A stretch of 64,000 bases of DNA from NCBI GenBank assembly GCA_963920575.1, contig OY986973.1:24019760-24083759 (forward strand), read 5' to 3'. Origin of the DNA: Narthecium ossifragum. Taxonomy: Eukaryota; Streptophyta; Magnoliopsida; Dioscoreales; Nartheciaceae. The position numbers and the translations under genes were made by a program. Position 1 is the first letter of the stretch. The number at the start of each line of letters is the position of its first letter. Under the pieces are notes generated by a model. It ran no database searches and had not been told where the DNA came from. It saw only the letters and a program-made list of their open reading frames with translations. Positions 11,269-22,947 of the stretch are shown here, one piece after another.

Positions 11269-13051
11269 CTAGCTGATCTTTGAAGGAAACTCATGAGAAT
11301 TTTCTGATCCTTCAATGAGATTTCTATTTGTTTTCATTTGCTGTTCAAACATCTCGCGAAGCTTTCTTCCTTCTAGTTCAATTCTTATCTGCAAAATTCT
11401 CTGCACCTGATGATATATACATGCAGGACGAAAAGATGATCGGCAAAATTAGGCAGAGGAGAAGAAAGAGACTCTAGTTGCTCTTATAAAGATTTGACAA
11501 ACAACGAACCTCTAGTTGCTCATGGAGGCGCCTTTGCACCTCGAGTTGGATCTGCAAAGCTTCAGTTATTTGTATGCTGCTGCAAAGCAAGCATTGCAGT
11601 AATTAATGTCAAGATGCTAGCTAGCAAATTACAAACAATTACATGTAAAATTGAATCATCATGTAAACAAGGATGGATAAATTAATAAGAAAAAGGAGCA
11701 CGATTTACGTGTTCGGATCGAGTTTTTCCAAGTCACTGGCACCAGTTCTTCTGCCAAATTTTCCTGCAAAGTAATTGATATTCCAATCAAATCAACTGCA
11801 GGTAATTAATTAAAGAATGAACTGCAAGAATATTAACATTTTACCTTCAGAGGACTCTGGCATGTACTTGGCTGTCCGATATTTCTACAATCGATACAAG
11901 CTAGTCTCTTAGTTTCAACTAGGAAAGATTTCTTTTCATGTTTTGAGTTTCGCCAATTATACCTGTAAATGGCTCTTGACATGGTATATTGTCAATCCAT
12001 CCAAATTCATCAGCTTCAAAATCGCCTTCGGTGTCGCCTCTGCAAGCACACAGTTCACAGTTGGCCGCCAAGAATCATATCAGCAGGCTCAAGTTAATTA
12101 GTTCCTCTAGAGCTAGTGGAAATTGCTAATTAAAGAGCTAGCTCTTGTCCTAATATATAAGAGTATTAGATAATTAATCTAGCTCTCCACACAACCATGC
12201 AGTAGTATTCTTTGCATCATTGTATAGATCGATCTAACGTCATTGAATACTTACTCTCGGCACCTCCAAGGAGATTAACACAGTCGACAAACTGCTCATG
12301 GAGACTCTCAGTCCATCTGATCCGTGTTTTTCTAACTGAAACACCGGCAAAAGCAGTAGGAATACTGACCAGCACTTGTTTCCCTGTCTCAAGCAGCTGG
12401 AAGTTTCATTCTTTCAGTGAAGAATTCATTGCATTGCAAATCAAACTAGAGTAGTGAATTTAATTTGCAACCACTTCCAGAAAGCAATTTAGAATTGTTG
12501 AAAGAATTAAACATGCATTTCTCAGTGAACCAAATAAAGCTAAAGAAGTAACGCTTACGTACACCAGGAGTACTATGAACTCTTTCTGCTGAAATAATTT
12601 GTTGGGGGGGGTCTAAGGGAGCAGTCACACCTGCTTGCTGGGCTTGCACAAAAGGCCGAGGCTTACAAGCTAGAGGATCTCTATGTTGAGATGTGGATGG
12701 CTTGCTTAGAACTCTGAAATATCTTATACTTTCCTGCATTGGTGCATTCCTCGAGTGAAAAGCATCCTTTTCCTTCATCAAGTCATCAGAAGAGTGGAAT
12801 TCAGAAGGCCTATACTCTGGGAAATCGATAGAATTTTTCTCAGACGTAGAGGATAGAGGAATCGTGCCAATCTCATAGTCGATTTGAGGGGAGCACATCA
12901 AAGATTTGGCGGTGTAGCATGATGAAGAGATTGTTGATGATCCAACAAAGTTATGAACATCAGTAGACTGATGATTAGAACTGAGATATTCACAGGAAGG
13001 ATCGAAGTAGTGGGGAGAAGAATCACTCAGTGGATCCATGGTTGCTTTCAT
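11269..13051 (-). CDS. MYB-CC (PHR/PHL-type, G2-like) transcription factor, 7 exons
   Basis: I joined seven minus-strand exons: 13051-12559, 12335-12255, 12039-11963, 11884-11845, 11763-11709, 11579-11510 and 11406-11269. Every junction is GT-AG and every phase closes, giving 317 residues (313 from the next ATG). The first exon encodes a Ser-rich N-terminus with no recognised domain. Exons 2-4 encode the G2-like MYB repeat: [55 protein letters not shown]. Exons 6-7 encode the MYB-CC coiled coil with the diagnostic LHEQLE motif ([34 protein letters not shown]). The family acts in the nucleus, and its best-known members control phosphate-starvation responses; which member this is cannot be told here. 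Exon 1 has an alternative donor four bases upstream of a GT that changes two residues but keeps the frame, and exon 6 has an alternative acceptor 3 nt downstream. No disabling change was seen. Confidence 0.93.
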
Positions 13052-13467
13052 GGCAGCCAATCTTTTCTAGTGTTCATCTAAGGGCTATCCAAAAACTATG
13101 GAAAAACTGAGAGCCTTGGAAGAAGCATAGCATGCGCTCAAATACTTACTTCACTGATTTCTTATAGTCGAAGGAAGACAAATTAATAAAGCATGCACTA
13201 TAAAAGAAGAAACCAAACAGTTGGCAATACTGCTGCTATTCAAAGGTTCTGTCTGCAGAATCTAACTATTCCATAAAACTTCATAAACAAGGGAGGAATA
13301 TGACCCCTAATTTCTTGTCAGATCGCAACTCTATCTCTTCGATGGATAGTGATGAACATATCTGAAAGAATAAACGGTACCTCAGGGCCATGAGATTTCC
13401 AAAAAGAAAAACATATACCATAAATCATGACCAAAAACCAGAAAAGTGGAGGCAAAATTGAAAGTCC
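13052..13467. other. Upstream flank of the MYB-CC gene
   Basis: Expected to hold its promoter and leader. Words near 13312-13370 (CAACTCTATCTCTT..GGATAGTGATGAACA) recur at about 14105-14140 and 26082-26112, so part of this flank was duplicated with the LecRK unit border. No TATA box is assigned. Confidence 0.5.
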
Positions 13468-14070
13468 TGTTGTTTATCGGCTCTTTTTCCAGTCTGGGAT
13501 TGGTTTTAGAAGAAGGCATCAAGTGCACGAGGTGAAAAATCGGATCAATACCATACTGTTATGATTGATCCGATTTTGGGGATTGATCCGATTTTTGTAT
13601 TCCAGGAGGTAAATTCTGAGAGGATCAATCCGCCCAGACGCCCAGGAAAAACAGATTGATCCCAACGTTGTTGATGTGGCGTAATGGACGGCTCAGATTA
13701 AATCTGACCCTAAATAACTTGAGGCTTATAAATATGGGTTTTGGAGATCTTTTTTAGAACTTGGTCTTCTTCCTTTGGACCTCTAGGAAGAGAAGATTTG
13801 TAACCTTAAATCTTTGAGATATGAGAGATGATTAGGGATTTGGGAGAGAAGCTTTGTACTTGTAACCCTCCTTCATCTTGATAGTGGATTGATCACCGTG
13901 CCTTCCGTTGATGTAGGCTATTGCCGAATCACGTAAATCCTCGTGTTTTTTGTGTGCTCTCTATTTTTCTCTCCCTCTATTCTTTTCGATTATTATTTGG
14001 ATTTGTTGGTTTGGTTTTTCCTTCCCTATTGTTGGCGGATTTTGCATTGGGTGTGCCTTCCGGCGCAACA
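13468..14070 (+). repeat. Solo LTR (TGTTG...CAACA family), unit A
   Basis: A 603-bp segment begins TGTTG, ends GCGCAACA and is flanked by the 5-bp duplication AGTCC (13463-13467 and 14071-14075). A TATAAATA box at 13727 places the sense strand as plus, with the upstream part (U3) carrying repeated GATTGATC/GATCAATC words. Its complement matches the solo LTR at 27058-27767. No internal region or second LTR is present. A left-truncated duplicate lies at 25545-26045. Confidence 0.9.
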
Positions 14071-14154
14071 AGTCCATGGTTGTGAAACTAATTTCTTATC
14101 AGATGGCAACTCTATCTCTTTGTTGGATAGTGATGAACAACATGTCTGAAAGAA

Positions 14155-14420
14155 TATTTTTTTTTGCTGCAATTGAGCCCAAAGGCTAGGTGTTACAACT
14201 CTTGATTTCAGCTTACGGTACGCCCCCAACACCAGCAGCCTATCTTGCCCGTCAGGCGAGGTCATCCGCCACCGCGTTTTCATTCCGCGGTATAAAAGTA
14301 AAAATTACTCCCCCACGAAAGGTGGTTAGACTCCAAATTTTTATGAGAATAGCTTCTAAATTTGGTACCACACGAATCATGAAATTTCCGGTAAGAAAAA
14401 CAACTAGTATAGATACAGAC
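14155..14420 (-). pseudogene. LINE 3' end relic, unit A
   Basis: The minus strand reads VIFTFIPRNENAVADDLA, the C-terminal RNase H signature of plant LINEs, then a stop and a tail ending in GGGCTCAATTGCAGC plus an A run at about 14158-14167. The upstream reading frame is broken. The same relic is present in unit B at 26135-26395. Confidence 0.7.
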
Positions 14421-14701
14421 CAAAAAGGAAAAGTGGAGGCAAATTCAAAGTTTAATAATGTGAAGCTCTTAACTTTTGAACACCGTCAAACTTTAACTCT
14501 AATGGTCCGTTTTGGTATGGGGTTAGAAAAAGTGGGATTAAGGAAGAATATGGTTAAAAAAAGTGGGGTTAAGGAAGAATAGGGTTAAAAAAAGTGAGGT
14601 TAAGGAATGTGGATAGTAAAATGTAGAGTGATGATGGTAGGTGGAATATGGATAAAATAGTAATTATTACTTTTGGTGTTTGGGACAAGAGCTTAAGGTA
14701 T

Positions 14702-15573
14702 GGGCCTGTTTGGTTGCTGAGAAGTGAGCTGAAGTGAAGTGACTTCTGGGGAGTGGAGTGAAGTGAAGTGACTTCTGGGGGTTTCTGAGTTCTGGTGTTT
14801 GGTTGGTGTTTGAAGTGGGATATGGTCACCCCCAACTATTTAATATTTTAATAATTTCTCTATATTAAAATATTAAAAATAATACTGTTTTAGATAACGT
14901 GGACCAATCACGAGGTGCCACGTGACATGTGGGATCCATTTATATTAATATTTTATTACAGTATGATATTATTAACATTATTTGCATTTAAAACATTAAA
15001 ATAATATTTTTAATCTTAAAATATTAATAATTTAATAACTTATATTAATATAAAATTACATTATAATATTATTAATACTATTTTAGATGACGTGTACCAA
15101 TCACGAAGTGCCACGTGACATGTGAGATCCATTTATATTAATATTTTATTACAGTATAATATTATTAACATTATTTGCCACTTAAAATATTAAAATTAAA
15201 ACATTAAAATAATATTTTAATCTTAAAAATATTAATAATTTAATAACTTATATTAATATTTTATTATAGTATAATATTATTAATACTATTTTAGATGATG
15301 TGGACCAATCACGAGATGACACGTGATATGTGAGATCTACTTATATTAATATTTTATTACAGTATAATATTATTAATATTATTTTCCACTTCAAATGCCA
15401 CTTCAAATGACTTTAGGCCAAAAAGACCCGAAGTCGAAATGGGAAGTGACAGCTTTGGCTACAGTGATTTGGAAGTAGGGCTGAAGTCACTTCAGCCCCA
15501 CTTCCGAGCAATCAAACACATGAAGTGGCTCGGAAGTTACTTTCCGACCACTTCATGGGAACCCAACAGCCCC
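14702..15573. mobile_element. Tourist-like element with internal ~200-bp tandem repeats
   Basis: The ends are GGGCCTGTTTGGTTGC on the left and a complement-like CCCAACAGCCCC on the right, flanked by TAT on both sides. Unit B has the empty site (around 26644, GGCATGTGAAAC), so insertion followed the duplication or the element was lost from B. Inside are three AT-rich direct repeats starting near 14899, 15092 and 15300, each opening with GACCAATCACGA and an ACGTG-containing block. No transposase frame is seen. Confidence 0.8.
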
Positions 15574-16474
15574 TATGTGAAACTAATAATTTCTTTTCGA
15601 ATGCCCAAAAGAACAGTGGTAACCTTAGAGACCATAAAAATTTCCAGTAAGAAAAACAAATAGTATAAACCCTGACAAAAATGAAAAGAAAAGTGGAGGA
15701 TAATTGAAATTTTAAGGCCGTGAAACTCTGACTTTGAAGGCAAACTCAATACTCTTCTCTACTAAAACTTCAAGTTAAACATATATTATATAGAACATAA
15801 AACTATGCATGACATATGCACATCAAACTATATATATCCTTCACACTGTCTAAAAAAGAAAGGAAAACAAAAACCTGAGGCTCAATTTGTCATACATTAT
15901 GTGGGCATCCCTACAAAAGCAATGACAAGCTCTAAACATTAGTTAGTGCATGTCACTGTAGATCATGTGAACCTAGAGAACCTTGATTCGTTTGTTTCAT
16001 CTCCTATTATATATGGATGATTGAGCATCTTGTCCACGCACAGAAGGGCCCTTCCTTGGAACTTCGTACGTAGTTGGTTGCCTCCCTTATCCAAACTATG
16101 GACTTCTAAGGCTGACACGAATCCTACTTTAAACTTGCATGAGCACCCACAAAGAGATCATATATATGAGCCTTCGCATCTAATAAGAGGGTCGGTGGGT
16201 TCCATTCTTGTTCTTAAGTATCACGAGTCTTGCTTGCGCAACAGCGCGTGAGAATAATATATGGTCATCACCGACCTCCAGTGTGTTCTTAGATATATTC
16301 CAGTTGTTGGTGGAGGATTGCATATATTGTTAAATTTTAGGTTTTATTTCATATTTGTCTTTCAGAAAAAAAAACATAAATATCATCCTGTTCTTTAGAT
16401 TCTATAAAAATCATATTTTTCTTTTTTCTTTTGTTTTTTTTTAGGGTTTTGCAGGATTTTTCCGCCGATCTTTT
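15574..16474. other. LecRK unit A flank, no gene
   Basis: This region aligns with 26640-28900 of unit B once the two solo LTRs there are removed. It contains AT-rich and T-rich stretches; nothing coding is supported. Confidence 0.7.
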
Positions 16475-16690
16475 TTTTTTCTTGATTAGTTGATCCCAAA
16501 GACTGAGTGTACAAGAAAAAAAAGAAGAAACAATAACAACAAGACCTCAGATTAGGGGATTGAAATATCCCCGCAGACTGAGGTTGCCAAAACATCGACC
16601 TCGTAATTGAACGTCCGAGAGATATGAACAAAAAATACCTCGTTAAAATCAAAAGCTAATCTCCAAAAAGACAACATGAGGTCTGGTCCT
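16475..16690 (-). pseudogene. LINE RNase H relic, unit A (second family)
   Basis: The minus strand reads FWRLAFDFNEVFFVHISRTF and continues NYEVDVLATSV, an RNase H C-terminus, followed by a stop, a short 3' tail (CAGTCTTTGGGATCAACTAA) and an A-rich end near 16481. Duplicated at 28980-29215. Differences between the two copies show neutral decay. Confidence 0.65.
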
Positions 16691-17529
16691 GGATTTCTCC
16701 GCCGATCTACATCGGAACTAGAGATATATTTTTGCTGGCTTTTGGAACAGAGTTAGAGCATACATACACGCTGGGCGATTTGCTCACCCGATCTTAAGAT
16801 GAATCCGTGGATAAATTTTGAAATTTTGATTCGGTCGGAGAAAATGAGGGAACTCCGTGAATTGTTGAGCAGCTTAAGCTATGCATTCGCCGCGATCGAG
16901 TGCACTAAATGAGAAACTAACTAGGGTTTATGGTTATGCCAATCCTAAATGTACTACTATCCAGGAAATTGGTAAACTTTAGCTACACTTCCCCTGAAGT
17001 ATGAGGTTCAAATGATCTTTTGCTTTCTATAATATCTTAGTGTCGTGGTAAAAGTTCTACGTTCTTTGTGGGCTACTCTGATTTCTTTCAAAAGGAGGAA
17101 CTAACACGAGATATTATTGTAGAAGATCAAAACCAGCTATGATCTCTAATAAGTTGTATATTCTGGAGAGCCTTTTATCTGCTATCTGTGGTATGCATGG
17201 TTCTAATATCTACGTCATTGCAAGTTAATTTGTAATTGGGAAGAGATGCTTATTTGAAATCTTTGATCAATTTAGTGACTGAACTTATTGCACTAGAAAC
17301 AGTAACAAGAACTATAGGGACAGGCGTGTTTTCCCTAGTCAAAAACCAACCTGAACTAAACTATCTTTTGTAACTGCCGCCAATAAAGTCTCAGTTGTTA
17401 TAGCGTTATCTATAGGCAACCTTTGATTGTAGAATACCATATGTCTGATGTTGATTCTAGTCTTTGGAATACCATATGTCTTACTCATAGGTCTCTGTCA
17501 GTAGTAACTAGAAGACGCGTCTTCCATGC
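16691..17529. other. LecRK-A distal 3' flank
   Basis: Noncoding DNA homologous to 29216-29920 plus 40791-40925 of unit B, and weakly to 57780-58650 of unit C. The join at 17525-17529 (CATGC) is the target site of the gypsy element. Confidence 0.7.
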
Positions 17530-18065
17530 TGATGCAGGACAAAACCCGGGCGATCCCGACCGTCGGACGGGCATAGCTTTCGATCCGGGTGTCCGATCGG
17601 GGCGTGCGATCAGTCGAAATGACCGGGTCGACGAGCCCGTCAAGAATCATCGGAGATCGAAGATCTCTTCATGACAGTGACCTCCGAATCTGCCAAATTC
17701 CCTCTTCGTTTGGCTTAAAATTCAGTTTTTTCGTAAAACTTTTCTTTTTAGGCAGTTTGTTCGGGTCCTTTCTATTTTTGGTAAATTTTCTAGTTCTAGT
17801 AGATTTATTCCTATTTAAATTCCGGGTTTAGTTCCTGGATTAGGATAATGATGTTTGAGTTGGTCTGTCTTTTTGAGTCCATGTTTGAGTTGGTCTGGTC
17901 TTTCCTTAAACCTATAAAAGGAGGCCTTAGGGTTTGTAAAGAAGAGTTTTGGTTGATGAATAAAATTTAGGGTTTTTTGGTTTCTTCCCCATAGAAATCT
18001 GGTTGTCTCTCCCATAGATAGTCTGGTTGTCTCTCCCATCGAGAGATCCACGTTACCCTGCGCCA
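17530..18065 (+). repeat. 5' LTR of the gypsy element
   Basis: 536 bp, TG...CA, with a TATAAAAG box at 17913-17920 expected to drive the element. Matches the 3' LTR along its whole length with scattered substitutions. Confidence 0.92.
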
Positions 18066-18107
18066 GAGTGGTATTAGAGCTATACGAGTTCTTGGGAAGA
18101 GGATCCA

Positions 18108-19360
18108 TGCCGTCTCGAACCAGAGCCAACCGTGCTCGACGGCCGCCTAGCGTCTCTCCACCACCGGCCAGAAGACGAGGTTGGCCTCCTGTCGATGGTG
18201 GACCTCCCCCACGGGAGCAGGGGGTCTTGTAGGCGACCATCGTCGATCTTCAACGACAGGTGGCCGCCCTCCAACTCCAGTTGCAACATCAGAATAGAGA
18301 ACGGACGCCCTTGCTGGAAGAGGAAGAGGAGTTGTCATCGGATGAGTCCTCCTTTCAGAATATGTACGCCGACCCACCCCCTTTTCGACGCCATGACCAG
18401 CGGGATCGTGCCATGGATTACGGATTCAAGGTGGACATACCTGAGTTCACGGGAGGAATGCAGCCCGAGATTTTCATGGACTGGCTTCATCAAGTGGAGC
18501 GTATTTTCGAGTTTCGAAAAGTTCCTGACGACATCAAGGTGAAGTTGGTGTCTATCAAGTTGAAGGGACGAGCTTCAGCATGGTGGGAACAACTGAAGAG
18601 GGTTCGTGAGAAGCAACAGAAGGGCAAGATCCGAAACTGGGAGAAGATGAAGAAGAAGCTGAAGGAGCACTTCCTTCCGTTCGGATATACCCAGTCCCTC
18701 TTCCAGAAACTACATATGCTTCGCCAACGTACGCGATATGTTGAAGAATATATTGAAGAATTCTATCAGTTGCTTGCCAGGAATGACCTTTCGGAGACGA
18801 AGGAGCAAACGGTCGCTAGATACCTCGGAGGGCTGCCACTATCTCTCCAGGACGCGCTGAGCCTTCACGCGTTGTGGACGGTGTCCGAGGCCTATCAGCG
18901 GGCGTTGACGGCGGAGAAACAGCAAGCGCGTGCGCCTGGCATGGGACGGACGCCACAACCCCCTCCAGCACCGCTGAACCCGACCCCGCTAGCGAAGCCG
19001 CCGGGTCCACGGCCCGTTCCCCCAAACCCGGCATCGGGATCCACCTTCAGGTGCTTCCGTTGTGGAGAAGTGGGCCACCGGGCCTCGAATTGTAGCCTAC
19101 CTGCCAGCCGACCAGGGAAGGCTCTGCTTATTGAGGAAGAAGCAGAGGAGCATGCGGACCAGGCTGAGGCCGTCTTCGATGACTATGGCGATGAAGGAGA
19201 GATTTTGTACGGCGACGACCCTGCGACCTTGGTCCTGCGAAAGAGCTTCCTGTCGCCCAAGGAGGAGGTCGATGACAACTGGATGCGAACCAAACTATTC
19301 CAAACGTCGTGCACCATCGGCAAGCGGGTCTGTAAGCTGATCGTGGACAGTGGAAGCTAA
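18108..19360 (+). pseudogene. Gypsy gag (capsid/nucleocapsid) with premature stops
   Basis: The frame from the ATG at 18108 (MPSRTRANRARRPPS) meets a TAG near 18229, and the long open part then continues in the same frame. It carries the retrotransposon gag core (FTGGMQPEIFMDWLHQVERI, ...RASAWWEQL...) and one CCHC knuckle, CFRCGEVGHRASNC. It enters the protease motif KLIVDSGS and stops at a TAA (about 19358-19360). The following codons (ENVIADEAVTKLQL) show the frame originally continued into pol. The two stops and the missing pol make it inactive. Confidence 0.9.
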
Positions 19361-19539
19361 GAGAACGTCATCGCGGATGAAGCGGTGACCAAACTGCAAC
19401 TGGCAACGGAGGCCCATCCAGTTCCGTACCGACTATCGTGGCTCAAGCGTGGCAGTGAGGTAAAAGTCGATAAACGCTGCCTGGTTTCCTTTTCCATTGG
19501 TTCCAACTATCAGGATAGCGTATGGTGCGATATGGTGAC

Positions 19540-22074
19540 TGTCACGCCCCGACCCAGAAAACCCATCCAGGACGGGACGTGAGGGTTCCCATCTCGATTC
19601 ATCTCCAATCGGCGCAGTACAAATGCGGAAGACGGATAAATTTAAACAATTTATAATCCAGGAGCTAAACAGATTCAATTCATATCACATTAAATTGTAC
19701 AATTCAAAATTTGATACAAACATCCTTCAAGGTACAAACATGATACAAGATCCCAAAAATCCTCAAAGGTACACAGATACATATATGTAAATCCAAAAGA
19801 GTACAACTGATCATAACCTCCAACAAAACCTCAGGCGCCCCTGGAAGTACTCGCGCCGCCAAAGACTAGTCCAGTCGGCTCCACTGACGAAGAGCTGCCG
19901 CCTGCACCTACAAACGCAGCCCGGGTAGGAATGAGCATAAATGCCCAGTAGGGTTCTACTCTACGGCACACTGAAGGGAGGAAAACAACAACAGTGTTGT
20001 CCCCCAGCCTAAGTCTAAAGGATGCCACGGGTCGCATAACCCACCGACGTCCCAAGGGTTCATGTCAGGAAACCTCTCTCCTGAACATGTTACCAGGAGG
20101 ACCACGGAAACAGTAACATGCAGGCTCTAACCCTTACCCAGCAGGGATACCACTGCCTGGGGACCACGTCGGGAACTCCTCGGTTGCATCCTTAGCACTT
20201 GGGCTTGGAAGACAACACGACCTCTAAACCTCAAGCAAAGATTCAAGCCGACTATCGCAATCCTCAATCATCAGAGATTCAGATCGACAATCACACCCTA
20301 ATCCTGACTACCCAGCCACGGTCCTAAGGCTAGATCCGAGCTACCCGAGAGCCTCGGATCGGCGACCCAAGACATCGCCCGCCTAACCTCAAATGCCTCT
20401 AATGCATACAGTGCATGAGCTTAAGCAAGCATCTAATCCTAGGTGTCTCTATATGTCACATCAACAGTTAAGTTCAACAAATATACAATAGCCCTCGACA
20501 CTCGCCGGCAAGAGGCTAAGGTTCCACAATTCCTCATTAGCTAGCACTCATAGCTAGCTAATGGTTAGGCACACCATTAAGCATTTAAATTACCATCACA
20601 TAAGTATATAGATGCTAGACAAACCATAAATTTACCCAAAGGGAGAGTTATTCGAATTAGTTCTCAAACCCGGTAAAAATCCTTTGAAAACATCATGAAA
20701 TCCACCTATAAGCTTCCCTACATGTTTAAGACTCAATCAAGATTGAAAGCCTTTTAAGAAAATCCAGAAAACACTGTTCAAAGGGCCACGGACGATGCCA
20801 CGGTCGATCCGTGGATCGACCGTGAGGCCACGGACGATGCCACGGTCGATCCGTGGATCGACCGTGAGACCCATACGAAGAAAATCAAGGGCGACGGTCG
20901 ATCCAACCATCGACCCTGAGAAGCCCAAAACCAAGCAGAGCCTGACGGTCGACCGTCGGGTAAATGGCGAAAAAGCGAAGGTCCCACGGTCGATCGATCC
21001 ATCGACCCTGGGGACCCAAAAACTCGACAGAGCCCGACGGTTGATGCGACGGTCGACCGTCAGGCCCAGAACAAGCATACTAAAGCTGGACGGTCGATAC
21101 ATCGATCGACCGTCGAGCCTGACGGTCGATGCACCGATCGACCGTCGAGCTCAAAACGCAGTATTCCGGAAATCCATTTTCTAAGATTTGAAGGATCAAA
21201 ACATGTTAGAATGCAATCAAACTTTGCAAGCAAGTATATTTTGAGGTGAGGAAACTAATGGTATAAAGAAATCCAGTTTTTAACGGTTAAATCCCATTTT
21301 AGGTCGAAAAACCAAAAAACCGACAAAACCGTGAAATATGGGAACTAGTCATTACAATACCAGTTTTGCAATGTAAGAATACAAATAATGAGCTACATTA
21401 CATAGGCAAGGATCTACAAGCATGCTATCATAGTATTCACAGCAAAAACACAAACATCCTAACCTAGTAGAACCCGATCCAAGGATCGAGGTACAATCAC
21501 CTACCTTAAACGCAAACCAAGCTTCTCCACGCGTCCAGCCAACCGTGCCGCGAAGATCCGCTGCTCAGCCCTCCAATGATCAAGCCAGCCGGAGGAGAGG
21601 GGAAGAAGAGAGAAGGAGAGGAGACGCCGGTTGGAGGAGAGGAGAAGAAGAGAGTCCGGGAGAAAAGAAAAAGGAGAAGAGAGAAGAGAGACGGGGGAAG
21701 TGGGTAAGCTGGAGCAGTTGCCAACTGCTCCAACTGCCCACTTACCCACCAGGCCACTAACGGGCCGGATCTCCTCTAACGGGCTGAAAGCCCGTTGACC
21801 CGCTAACGAGCCCGATAGCGAGCTCCAGCGCGCCCGAGCTGGGATCTTCCGATCCCGGATCCACCTAACCATCCTAAACAATCACACACATCAATCCAAG
21901 TCCGTGGGTGCAACGCGGGTGTGAAACCGACCACCAGGGGCATATTTACCAAAATGCCCCTGGGGTCCAAACCGCCACACGATCGCCCGATCGTGCCCGA
22001 CGCGGAACCAAACCAACAGGAAACCGGCTCTCGACCCACGTGGTCGAGTCAGGTCTGAGGGACGGGCCCTCACA
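19540..22074 (-). repeat. Solo LTR #1 of a long-LTR family
   Basis: A 2,535-bp segment begins TGTCACGCCCCGACCC and ends GGCCCTCACA. It is flanked by GTGAC (19535-19539) and GTAAC (22075-22079), a 5-bp duplication with one change. In sense orientation (minus) it starts TGTGAGG and ends GGGCGTGACA, like long LTRs of Tekay/Del-type gypsy elements; that family name is an inference. It has no coding region. It contains the hairpin array at 20786-21155. Relatives are at 34978-37376 and 51692-54607. Confidence 0.88.
20786..21155. repeat. Array of GGTCGATC/GATCGACC hairpins in solo LTR #1
   Basis: Successive short inverted repeats follow each other, for example CACGGTCGATCC, then GT, then GGATCGACCGTG at about 20798-20823, repeated at about 20838-20863. 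Further pairs of GACGGTCGAT and ATCGACCGTC lie near 20893, 20944, 21046, 21091 and 21120. The first two units form a 41-bp tandem duplication. Confidence 0.85.
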
Positions 22075-22406
22075 GTAACCATGGATGCTTTCCACCTGTT
22101 GCTGGGCCGTCCCTGGCAATATGATTGTTCTGTCGTCTACGACGGCAGGAAGAACACCTACACCTTGCGTATCAACGAGAAGCGAGTGACCCTAGCGCCG
22201 AGACGGGAGGAGCTGCGGCCCAAGCCCACGGAAGGCTGAATTCTGACTATGCTGTCACGGTCACACTCTCTGGAGGAGGCCTACCGAGTCCAGCGCCCAC
22301 CCCAAGTGTAGATTTCTGATACCTTTAATGTGAGACATCTGGGTACATACAGAGGGGTTCATTGCGATCCAGACTCGAAGACGAGTCCTTTCCAACCAGG
22401 GGAGGC

Positions 22407-22942
22407 TGATGCAGGACAAAACCCGGGCGACCCCGACCGTCGGACGGGCATAACTTTCGATCCGGGTGTCCGATCGGGGCGTGCGACCAGTCGAAACGAC
22501 CGGGTCGACGAGCCCGTCAAGAATCATCAGAGATCGAAGATCTCTCAATGACAGTGACCTCCGAATCTGCCAAATTCCCTCTTCGTTTGGCTTAAAATTC
22601 AGTTTTTTCGTAAAACTTTCCTTTTTAGGCAGTTTGTTCGGGTCCTTTCTATTTTTGATAAATTTCCTAGTTCTAGTAGGTTTATTCCTATTTAAATTCC
22701 GGGTTTAGTATCTGGATTAGGATAATGATGTTTGAGTTGGTCTGGTCTTTTTGAGTCAATGTTTGAGTTGGTCTGGTCTTTTCTTAAACCTATAAAAGGA
22801 GGGCTTAGGGTTTGTAAAGAGGAGTTTTGGTTGATGAATAAAATTTAGGGTTTTTTTTTTCTTCCCCATAGAAATCTGGTTGTCTCTTCCATAAAGAGTC
22901 TGATTGTCTCTCCCATCGAGAGATCCACGTTACCCTGCGCCA
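22407..22942 (+). repeat. 3' LTR of the gypsy element
   Basis: 536 bp, same termini as the 5' LTR, with a TATAAAAG box at 22791-22798. Followed by the target duplication CATGC at 22943-22947, after which the LecRK flank resumes as in unit B at about 40919. Confidence 0.92.
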
Positions 22943-22947
22943 CATGC

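Larger units (their letters stand above)
19361..22240 (+). pseudogene. Gypsy protease-region relic split by a solo LTR
   Basis: Downstream of the DSGS motif the frame runs to WCDMVT at 19539 and resumes at 22080 with MDAFHLLLGRPWQYD, a gypsy-family block normally contiguous with it. The two pieces join exactly if the solo LTR 19540-22074 and one copy of its target duplication are removed. The frame ends at a TGA near 22238. Confidence 0.85.
17530..22942 (+). mobile_element. Ty3/gypsy-type LTR retrotransposon, internally deleted and nested-into
   Basis: Two 536-bp LTRs (17530-18065 and 22407-22942) begin TGATGCAGGA and end CTGCGCCA, and the element is flanked by CATGC on both sides. A TGGTATTAGAGC primer-binding site lies just after the 5' LTR at about 18070, resembling initiator-Met tRNA priming with one change. 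Gag and the start of protease are recognisable. A solo LTR interrupts protease at 19540-22074, and reverse transcriptase, RNase H and most of integrase are missing. Only a C-terminal pol piece (FNVRHLGTYRG...TSPFQPG, about 22318-22400) and a G-rich polypurine tract precede the 3' LTR. It is non-functional. Confidence 0.93.

Noticed and set aside
20737..21184. Open frames on both strands rich in STVDPRID-type repeats
   Set aside because: They are translations of the hairpin array inside a solo LTR, open only because the repeat lacks stops.
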